Shown here: positions 1 through 5,077 of the stretch, piece after piece
Numbering within the stretch: position 1 is the first letter of the stretch
Layout: each line of letters starts with the position of its first letter
Position numbers and translations under genes: made by a program
Source of the DNA: a bacterium
Lineage (GTDB): Bacteria; Vulcanimicrobiota; Vulcanimicrobiia; Vulcanimicrobiales; Vulcanimicrobiaceae
DNA length: 5,077 bases
Direction: 5' to 3'
Assembly (NCBI GenBank): GCA_021807645.1
Contig: JAKBCP010000091.1
Coordinates: 1 to 5,077 of the forward strand
The notes under the pieces: model-generated
Told to the model about the DNA's origin: nothing
Seen by the model: only the letters and a program-made list of their open reading frames with translations
The model's database searches: none

Positions 1-2214
1 GGCGATATGCGGCGCGAACGGAGCGAGCAAAAGCGGCACTGCATGCACCGCATAGAGCGTCGCTGCCGAATCAGGCGCAGAGCTCACTGCCGCCGTCAGC
101 GCATTGATCGTCTCGTCGAGTCGTGCAATCGTCGTGTTGTAGTGAAAGCGTCGCGAGAGCGTCTCTTCGACGAGCGAGCGCGCCGCGAGGTGCACCGCCC
201 GCACCAACGCCTTCTCCTCCGGCGTCGCGCAGATCGGCAACGCGCGTACGTCGACGCTGCGCGCGCGCGCGGCGAGCGGCTCGCATGCGCGCCAAACGCG
301 GTTAACGAAGCGGACGCGACCGTTGATGCCGTCGTCGGTCCACTCACTGGTGTCTTCGGGCGGCGTCACATAGAGCAAGAACAACCGCATCGCGTCGACG
401 CCGTTCGTCTTTGCTGTCTCGTCGATACCGACGACATTCCCACGCGATTTCGACATCTTCTCGCCGTTGGCGAGCAGCATGCCTTGGTGGAAAAGGCGCG
501 CGAACGGTTCCTCCGCACCGCTTACCCAGCCGCAGTCGTGAAAGAACTTATAGAAAAAGCGCGAGTACAGAAGGTGCAGCACCGCATGCTCGGAGCCGCC
601 GATATATTGATCGACATTCATCCATGCGTCCGCGGCCTCGCGCGCCCATGGTGCGGTTTCATTGTGCGGATCGAGATAGCGCAGATAATACCACGACGAT
701 TCGAAGAACGTATCCATGGTGTCGCTCTCGCGCCGTGCCGATCCACCGCATTTCGGACAGGTCGTTTCGATAAACGACGGCAGTCGTGCCAACGGCGAGC
801 CTTCGCCGGTAATCGGTGCGTCGGGAGGCAACAAGATCGGCAGTTGCTCGTCGGGAACGGGAACTTCGCCGCAGCGCTCGCAGTAAACGATCGGGATCGG
901 GGTCCCCCAATAGCGTTGCCGTGAGACCAACCAATCGCGAAGGCGATAGGTGGTCGTTGCCATGCCGATGCCGAGCCGCTCAAACTCCGCCGCTATCGCG
1001 CGGCGCGCCTCGGCGCTCGCCATACCCGAAAATGCACCGCTTGCAACGAGCGTGCCGTCATCGACGAATGCTTCGTCGATCGGCGCGTCGGCGGTAAACG
1101 CGCTGCCGTTCGGCACGATGACCCGCACGATCGGCAGCTCGTGTTTGCGCGCGAAATCGAAGTCGCGTTCGTCGTGCGCGGGAACGCCCATTACCGCACC
1201 GGTGCCGTATTCGGCGAGCACGTAGTTGGTCACCCAAATCGGCACGCGCGCTCCGGAGAGCGGATGGAGCGCGTACGCACCGGTGAAGAGCCCTTGCTTC
1301 TCCATTAAACTCGTCCGTTCGAGCTCCGATTTCGAACGCAGACTCTCGGCAAAGTGATCGATCGCCGCCGAGTGCTCCGGAGCAATGAGTTCTTTGATGC
1401 GCGCGACCACGGAATGTTCCGGTGCGAGCGCGAGAAACGTGACGCCGTAAACGGTGTCGACGCGCGTCGTGAAAACGTCGATCGCTTCGCTCGCGCCCTC
1501 GATCGCAAAAGAAAACTGCGCGCCTTCGCTCTTGCCGATCCAATTGCGTTGCATCGTGCGCGTCCGTTCGGGCCACCCGTCGAGCCCGTCGAGCCCATCG
1601 AGCAGCCGTTCGGCGTACTCGGTAATCCGCAGGAACCATTGCGAGAGATTGCGCCGCTCCACCGGCGTATTACAGCGCCAACAGCAGCCGTCGATCACCT
1701 GTTCGTTGGCGAGCACCGTCGCGTCTTTCGGACACCAGTTTACCGGAGCTTCGCGCTTATAGGCGAGCCCGCGTTCGTACAACCGTAAGAAAAGCCATTG
1801 ATTCCATCGATAATATTCCGGCGTGCAGGTGGCGATCTCGCGCGACCAATCGTAACTCGTGCCCATCAACCGTATTTGTCGCTGCATGTTGGCGATGTTG
1901 GAGAGCGTCCACGTCGCCGGAGCGATGCCACGCTGGATCGCGGCATTCTCCGCCGGAAGACCGAAGGCGTCCCAGCCCATCGGATGCAACACGTTGTAAC
2001 CCAACATGCGCATCGAGCGCGCGATCGCATCGCCGATCGTATAATTCTTTGCATGCCCGACGTGCAGATCTCCCGAGGGATACGGCAGCATTTCGAGCAC
2101 GTAATACTTCTCGCGCGCGGCACCGGGGCGTGCTGCGGCGAGCCCGTCGCGCTCCCAACGCTCGCGCCAGCGCTGCTCGATATCCTGGAAATCGTATGCT
2201 GCGGCCATCTGCAT
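1..2214 (-). CDS. leuS: Leucyl-tRNA synthetase, 3'-truncated by the window edge
   Basis: This cytoplasmic class I aminoacyl-tRNA synthetase charges tRNA-Leu with leucine using ATP and removes wrongly attached amino acids in an inserted editing domain. Reading leftward from 2214 gives 738 codons without a stop. The HIGH-type motif HVGH is at residues 51-54, within LPYPSGDLHVGH. Cysteines C161 and C178/C181 follow in NWCP and CWRC. The CP1 editing domain shows TTRVDT (249-254) and GTGAVMGVPAHDERD (337-351), whose D348 matches the conserved editing aspartate. WLVSRQRYWG is at 428-437, a C445xxC448/C486xxC489 zinc-finger-like pair follows, and KMSKS is at 586-590. The frame reaches PFAPHIA at the edge, so roughly the last 65-120 residues are missing compared with family members of about 800-860. 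The leucine-specific insertion found just before KMSKS in E. coli is absent. The start is either ATG 2214 or the in-frame ATG 2208; neither has a Shine-Dalgarno sequence. It diverges from comEA. Confidence 0.97.
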   Translation of the reverse strand, partial: MQMAAAYDFQDIEQRWRERWERDGLAAARPGAAREKYYVLEMLPYPSGDLHVGHAKNYTIGDAIARSMRMLGYNVLHPMGWDAFGLPAENAAIQRGIAPATWTLSNIANMQRQIRLMGTSYDWSREIATCTPEYYRWNQWLFLRLYERGLAYKREAPVNWCPKDATVLANEQVIDGCCWRCNTPVERRNLSQWFLRITEYAERLLDGLDGLDGWPERTRTMQRNWIGKSEGAQFSFAIEGASEAIDVFTTRVDTVYGVTFLALAPEHSVVARIKELIAPEHSAAIDHFAESLRSKSELERTSLMEKQGLFTGAYALHPLSGARVPIWVTNYVLAEYGTGAVMGVPAHDERDFDFARKHELPIVRVIVPNGSAFTADAPIDEAFVDDGTLVASGAFSGMASAEARRAIAAEFERLGIGMATTTYRLRDWLVSRQRYWGTPIPIVYCERCGEVPVPDEQLPILLPPDAPITGEGSPLARLPSFIETTCPKCGGSARRESDTMDTFFESSWYYLRYLDPHNETAPWAREAADAWMNVDQYIGGSEHAVLHLLYSRFFYKFFHDCGWVSGAEEPFARLFHQGMLLANGEKMSKSRGNVVGIDETAKTNGVDAMRLFLLYVTPPEDTSEWTDDGINGRVRFVNRVWRACEPLAARARSVDVRALPICATPEEKALVRAVHLAARSLVEETLSRRFHYNTTIARLDETINALTAAVSSAPDSAATLYAVHAVPLLLAPFAPHIA
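1576..1602. repeat. Three tandem 9-bp units inside leuS
   Basis: On the plus strand CCCGTCGAG occurs twice, followed by CCCATCGAG with one change. On the coding strand this gives three Leu-Asp-Gly units at residues 205-213 of the synthetase, just before WPERTRTMQRNWIG. Related enzymes carry a similar LD-rich stretch here, so it is probably a codon-level echo of a natural helix rather than a separate element. Confidence 0.6.
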
Positions 2215-2220
2215 AGCATA
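2215..2220 (-). promoter_or_regulatory. Candidate -10 element for leuS
   Basis: Read on the minus strand, this hexamer is TATGCT, which matches the sigma-70-type -10 consensus TATAAT at four of six positions, including the key first, second and last bases. If used, it would place the transcription start exactly at the A of ATG 2208, giving a leaderless leuS mRNA. This agrees with the lack of any Shine-Dalgarno sequence upstream. I see no convincing -35 box, so this is a weak inference. Confidence 0.3.
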
Positions 2221-2230
2221 CGCAACCGAA

Positions 2231-2262
2231 GCAAGCCCGCCCACCGCAGGGGTCGCAAGCCC
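2231..2262. repeat. 8-bp direct repeat GCAAGCCC in the leuS/comEA intergenic region
   Basis: The octamer GCAAGCCC occurs at 2231-2238 and again at 2255-2262, 24 bp apart start to start. The second copy overlaps the right arm of a small hairpin. Paired sites in an 82-bp divergent control region could be an operator for a regulator, but the repeat is short and the region is GC-rich, so chance is possible. Confidence 0.3.
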
Positions 2263-2264
2263 CT
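2248..2264. promoter_or_regulatory. Small inverted repeat between leuS and comEA
   Basis: AGGGG (2248-2252) pairs with CCCCT (2260-2264) around the 7-base loop TCGCAAG. On the plus strand only three T residues end the element, too few for a normal intrinsic terminator, and no gene ends here. It could be an operator half-site pair or a structure in the comEA leader about 30 bases before its start codon. The function is unknown. Confidence 0.3.
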
Positions 2265-2285
2265 TTCCCGCGCGCGCGTTCGCGT

Positions 2286-2291
2286 GAAGGA
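2286..2291 (+). promoter_or_regulatory. Ribosome binding site of comEA
   Basis: GAAGGA lies five bases before ATG 2297, a good Shine-Dalgarno match at normal spacing. It supports 2297 as the start, which also gives a proper N-terminal membrane anchor. Confidence 0.7.
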
Positions 2292-2296
2292 TCGGC

Positions 2297-2920
2297 ATGA
2301 AACGTTGGCTCGCCCTGCCCGCCGCCGCGCTGCTGATCGCGCTGCTTGCCTTCCATCCCGCTCCGGCTCCGCTCCTCGTCGCGCCGGCCTCTTCGCTTCA
2401 CGCCGGGGCACGGCACGGAGCGCCGGGGAGGGCGAAGCACCGTAACGCGCCGCCGCCCGCAACGCTGCTCGTCGATGTCGCCGGTGCGGTCGCGCACCCC
2501 GGGCTCTACCGTTTTCCGCCGGGGCAGCGCGCGGAAGCGGCGCTCGCCGCAGCCGGGGGCGTGCGATCCGGCGCCGACCTCGACCGCGTCGATCTCGCCG
2601 CCCCGCTCGTCGATGGAGAGGAGGTGCTCGTCCCGAAGATTGGGACTCCGAGCCGACGCCGCAGCACCCTGCGCATCCCGCGCACGGCGAGAAGCAAGCG
2701 CGCGAAGAAAGGGGCCTCCCTCCTCGGTAGCCGCGTCGACCTCAACGGCGCCAGTGCGGCGACGCTCGCCGAGGTGCCGGGGATTGGGCCGATCCTCGCC
2801 GAGCGCATTATCGCCGTGCGCCGCCGCGACGGCCCCTTCGACGCGCTCGACCAACTCCTCGATGTCGCCGGGATGAGCCCCTCCCGGCTCGAGCAGGCAC
2901 GGCCGTACCTGCACGTCTAG
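2297..2920 (+). CDS. comEA: Competence protein ComEA, SLBB plus helix-hairpin-helix DNA-binding protein
   Basis: ComEA is a DNA receptor on the outer face of the cytoplasmic membrane that binds incoming double-stranded DNA and helps pass it to the ComEC channel during natural transformation. The 207-residue protein opens with a short positive N-terminus and a hydrophobic segment (about residues 4-19) that acts as membrane anchor or uncleaved signal. An Ala/Pro-rich spacer follows, then an SLBB domain at about 57-112 (VDVAGAVAHPGLYRFPPG). A linker at about 118-139 is packed with Arg and Lys. The C-terminal helix-hairpin-helix domain (146-207) has VDLNGASAATLAEVPGIGPI, with first hairpin PGIG, and a second hairpin reading AGMS. 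Length and domain order are typical of ComEA. The start ATG has a GAAGGA ribosome site. No comEC follows; an acyl-CoA synthetase gene begins 60 bp downstream. Alternative: a ComEA-like DNA-binding protein without a role in competence. Confidence 0.92.
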   Translation: MKRWLALPAAALLIALLAFHPAPAPLLVAPASSLHAGARHGAPGRAKHRNAPPPATLLVDVAGAVAHPGLYRFPPGQRAEAALAAAGGVRSGADLDRVDLAAPLVDGEEVLVPKIGTPSRRRSTLRIPRTARSKRAKKGASLLGSRVDLNGASAATLAEVPGIGPILAERIIAVRRRDGPFDALDQLLDVAGMSPSRLEQARPYLHV

Positions 2921-2980
2921 CCTGAACTTCTGCGGTGCGGAAAGGTCAGAGGCGCCGGAGCGGGCAAAAACTTCTCTACG

Positions 2981-4780
2981 ATGATCGATTGGATGTCGGA
3001 GCGCGAGACGCTTCCAGAGCTCATTACGCGCGTGCTTTCGGAGCCCCGCGACCGCGCACTCGCCGAACGTCGCGGCGATTCATGGACCGATATATCGAGT
3101 ACCGAGTTGCTCGAACGAGCGAAAAATATCGCCTGTGCGATTCGCGCCGCGGGTTTGCAAGGTGGCGACCGCGTCGCGCTGATCGGTCATAATTCGGTCG
3201 ATTGGATCGCAACGAGTTTCGGCATCCTCATGAGTGGATGCATCGTCGTCCCGATCTACCCAACGCAGGCAGGCGATATTACCGCCTACATCCTCAAGCA
3301 TTCCGAAGCGAAGTTGCTGATCGTCGATACCGAAACGACTCTACGAACGTTGAGCGCTGCAATTCCCGTCCTGCCGCGCGCCATCGTCTTTGAGTCGAAG
3401 GGCCCATTCGCACTCGCTGCCTTCGAGAGCGAGGGCGCGCGCGCACGCGCCGCCGATCCCTCGCTGCCGACGCCGTATTACGCCTCGCTCGCGCCGGACG
3501 ATCTGGCTATCCTCATCTACACCAGCGGCACCACCGGCAACCCCAAGGGCGTGATGCTCTCGCACGACAACATCGCCTTCGATGCCAAATCCTCGCTCTA
3601 CGGGGCTTTTGCCGTCCTGACGCCGCAAGATCGCGTACTTTCGGTTTTGCCGTTTTCGCATATCTACGAACAGACGATGATGTTCATTTATTTTCTTGCG
3701 AAACCGACCTACTTTATCTGCCACGACGCGAACGAATTAATTCCCGATCTTCTCTACGCGCGGCCGAATTACATGACCTGCGTGCCGCGAATCTTCGACC
3801 GCGTCCTCGCCGGCATCAACGGAAACGCTCTGCGCGCGGGCGGGTTTCAGGCACGTTTGGTGCCCTGGGCGCTGCGCACCGCTCGGCACTGGGCGCGCGC
3901 GAAAACCTTCGGCGGCGCAAACCCGCTGCTCTCCACGCAATATGCGATCGCAAAACGATTGGTGCTCGACAAAGTGCGCGCGCGCCTCGGATTAGATGCG
4001 ATGAAGTTCTTCAGTAGCGGCAGCGCGGCGCTCCACGTCGATGTTGCGATGACCTATCTCGGGCTCGGCATGCCGATCATGCAGGGCTACGGCCTCACCG
4101 AAACCTCTCCGGTCGTCACCGTGAATTATCCGGAGAAGAACAAATACGGAAGCGTCGGCGCGGTCATCCCCGGCGTCGAAGTGAGCATCGCTTCCGACGG
4201 GGAGATTCTCACGCGCGGACGGCACGTGATGTTGGGTTACTATCGCGAGCCCGAAGCGACGCAAGCAGTGCTCTCCGGCGGATGGTTTCATACCGGCGAT
4301 ATCGGCGAAGTCGACGAGAACGGCTATCTCACCATTACCGACCGTAAAAAGGAAGTCTTCAAAACCGCGACCGGAAAATTCGTCGCGCCGGCGCGCGTCG
4401 AGAGCGCGATCAAACGCTCGATGTTCGTGGCGCAAGCGATGGTCTTCGGCGACGGCCGCCCCTACCCGGGTGCGCTCGTTTGCCCCAACTGGGAGAATTT
4501 GCGCGCCGAAATAGCGCTCCCCGCCGATGCGACCGTCGACGAACTCGCAAAACGCGAGGACGTCCAGGCATTTTATGCCGCCGAAGTGCGTAAGCGTACC
4601 GCCGATCTGGGAAGTTTCGAACAGATTCGACGGGCGGTCGTCATCCCGCGCGAATTCAGCATCGAATCGGGCGAACTCTCTCCTTCGATGAAGGTGAAAC
4701 GGCGCGTTGTCGAATCTCGGTATGCCGGGGCAATCGACGAGTTCTACCGCAGCGATCCAAAAATCCAATCGGTTGCATAG
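2981..4780 (+). CDS. fadD: Long-chain acyl-CoA synthetase (AMP-forming fatty acid-CoA ligase)
   Basis: This enzyme activates long-chain fatty acids with ATP and CoA to acyl-CoA through an acyl-adenylate, feeding beta-oxidation or lipid synthesis. It is expected in the cytoplasm or at the inner face of the membrane. All ANL-superfamily motifs are present: the phosphate-binding loop YTSGTTGNPKG (180-190), GYGLTET (369-375), WFHTGDIG (435-442) with the ribose-binding aspartate D440, the hinge motif DRKKE (454-458) continuing into FKTATGKFVAP, and a C-terminal SPSMKVKR whose K571 is the likely catalytic lysine. The DRKKE-FKT form and 599-residue length fit the long-chain group (COG1022, FadD15-like) rather than acetyl-CoA synthetases. 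Substrate chain length cannot be read from the sequence. ATG 2981 and in-frame ATG 2993 (M5) are both possible starts; neither has a proper Shine-Dalgarno sequence, the nearest GGAG being 20 bases before 2981. It follows comEA by 60 bp and precedes the peptidase gene by 30 bp. Confidence 0.95.
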   Translation: MIDWMSERETLPELITRVLSEPRDRALAERRGDSWTDISSTELLERAKNIACAIRAAGLQGGDRVALIGHNSVDWIATSFGILMSGCIVVPIYPTQAGDITAYILKHSEAKLLIVDTETTLRTLSAAIPVLPRAIVFESKGPFALAAFESEGARARAADPSLPTPYYASLAPDDLAILIYTSGTTGNPKGVMLSHDNIAFDAKSSLYGAFAVLTPQDRVLSVLPFSHIYEQTMMFIYFLAKPTYFICHDANELIPDLLYARPNYMTCVPRIFDRVLAGINGNALRAGGFQARLVPWALRTARHWARAKTFGGANPLLSTQYAIAKRLVLDKVRARLGLDAMKFFSSGSAALHVDVAMTYLGLGMPIMQGYGLTETSPVVTVNYPEKNKYGSVGAVIPGVEVSIASDGEILTRGRHVMLGYYREPEATQAVLSGGWFHTGDIGEVDENGYLTITDRKKEVFKTATGKFVAPARVESAIKRSMFVAQAMVFGDGRPYPGALVCPNWENLRAEIALPADATVDELAKREDVQAFYAAEVRKRTADLGSFEQIRRAVVIPREFSIESGELSPSMKVKRRVVESRYAGAIDEFYRSDPKIQSVA

Positions 4781-4798
4781 CCCGACGCACGAGGTTGT

Positions 4799-4805
4799 AG
4801 GAGGA
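4799..4805 (+). promoter_or_regulatory. Strong ribosome binding site fixing a TTG start
   Basis: AGGAGGA is a near-perfect Shine-Dalgarno sequence ending six or seven bases before TTG 4811. No ATG or GTG lies at usable spacing in the open frame, so this site decides that the downstream gene begins at TTG. Confidence 0.8.
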
Positions 4806-4810
4806 TTATT

Positions 4811-5077
4811 TTGAGAAGTACTCGCTTGCTTGCGGGCGCCGTCGCGCTTGCGGTCTCGCTCCCAATCGCGGGCCAAGCTGCGCCTGCAAAAGCCCCGATG
4901 AAAAAGCCGCCGATGCACGTACCGGCGCGCTTCCCCGATTCGATCACCCACGGAAGCGTCGTGGTTCACGGACAGACGATTCACTACACGGCGCGCGCCG
5001 GCACGATTACGCTGCACAACCAAGCGAATCAGCCGACTGCACGCGTTTTCTACGTCGCCTATACCAAAGACGGCGCG
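4811..5077 (+). CDS. Secreted S10-type serine carboxypeptidase, N-terminal part only
   Basis: The frame starts at TTG 4811 and stays open for 89 codons to the right edge. The N-terminus is a typical Sec signal peptide: RSTR, then a hydrophobic stretch LLAGAVALAVSLPIAG, with likely cleavage after Gln-Ala near residue 23, followed by an Ala/Pro/Lys-rich spacer. The mature start contains ITHGSVVVHGQTIHYTARAG, then TITLHN and ARVFYVAYTKDG. From recall of the family, this is the pattern at the N-terminus of bacterial peptidase S10 (serine carboxypeptidase) proteins, just before their FNGGPGSSS region. The catalytic Ser-Asp-His residues lie beyond the window, so activity cannot be judged. The product would be exported and trim C-terminal residues from peptides outside the cytoplasm. 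An ATG start at 4898 is unlikely because it would remove the signal peptide and the AGGAGGA site. The 30-bp gap suggests co-transcription with the acyl-CoA synthetase gene. Confidence 0.8.
   Translation, partial: MRSTRLLAGAVALAVSLPIAGQAAPAKAPMKKPPMHVPARFPDSITHGSVVVHGQTIHYTARAGTITLHNQANQPTARVFYVAYTKDGA

Noticed and set aside
259..271. Alternating GC run, with a similar run at 2269-2278
   Set aside because: Short CG alternation is expected at this base composition. The first run simply encodes alternating Ala and Arg in leuS.
7..924. Long plus-strand open frame of 305 codons
   Set aside because: It lies antisense to leuS, which shows all conserved motifs in its frame. Its Arg/Cys-rich translation resembles no family and reflects GC-rich antisense bias.
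1757..2914. Minus-strand open frame of 385 codons spanning the start of leuS and all of comEA
   Set aside because: It is out of frame with leuS on the same strand and antisense to comEA; both overlapped genes have clear domain evidence, and its product is low-complexity Arg-rich.
2922..2949. Possible terminator hairpin after comEA (CTGAACTT with AAGGTCAG)
   Set aside because: The stem has an internal mismatch, a long loop and no T-tract, so it is not convincing as a terminator.
3992..5023. Minus-strand open frame of 343 codons
   Set aside because: It is antisense to the conserved C-terminal half of the acyl-CoA synthetase and to the peptidase start, and has no recognisable motif.

Overview
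This window comes from a GC-rich bacterial chromosome and carries four protein genes: one truncated gene on the minus strand at the left, and three plus-strand genes to its right, the last cut by the right edge. The gene set is bacterial housekeeping and metabolism: a bacterial-type leucyl-tRNA synthetase, a ComEA competence protein, a long-chain acyl-CoA synthetase and a secreted S10-type serine carboxypeptidase. The composition and proteins suggest a free-living, high-GC, non-proteobacterial lineage; something like Eremiobacterota, Chloroflexota, Acidobacteriota or Actinomycetota would fit, but the sequence alone does not decide it. I see no phage, transposon, CRISPR, tRNA or rRNA signal.

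Layout. Positions 1-2214 (minus strand) are an uninterrupted leuS reading frame of 738 codons that runs off the left edge, so its stop codon is not visible. Positions 2215-2296 are a short divergent intergenic region with a candidate leuS -10 element, a small hairpin and an 8-bp direct repeat. Positions 2297-2920 (plus) encode ComEA: N-terminal membrane anchor, SLBB domain, very basic linker and C-terminal helix-hairpin-helix DNA-binding domain. Positions 2981-4780 (plus) encode a complete 599-residue long-chain acyl-CoA synthetase of the ANL (adenylate-forming) superfamily. From 4811 to the right edge lies the start of a secreted S10 peptidase, beginning at a TTG codon behind a near-perfect Shine-Dalgarno sequence.

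How the genes relate. leuS and comEA diverge from a shared 82-bp control region. comEA, the acyl-CoA synthetase and the peptidase gene lie on the same strand with gaps of 60 and 30 bp and no convincing terminator between them, so they could be co-transcribed. I see no obvious shared pathway: DNA uptake, fatty-acid activation and extracytoplasmic peptide hydrolysis are separate jobs. The usual ComEA partner, the ComEC channel, does not follow comEA here.

I looked for an undescribed system and did not find strong evidence of one. The points worth a second look are modest: isolation of comEA from comEC, the arginine/lysine-rich linker in ComEA, possible leaderless translation of leuS and perhaps of the acyl-CoA synthetase, and the repeat/hairpin in the divergent intergenic region.
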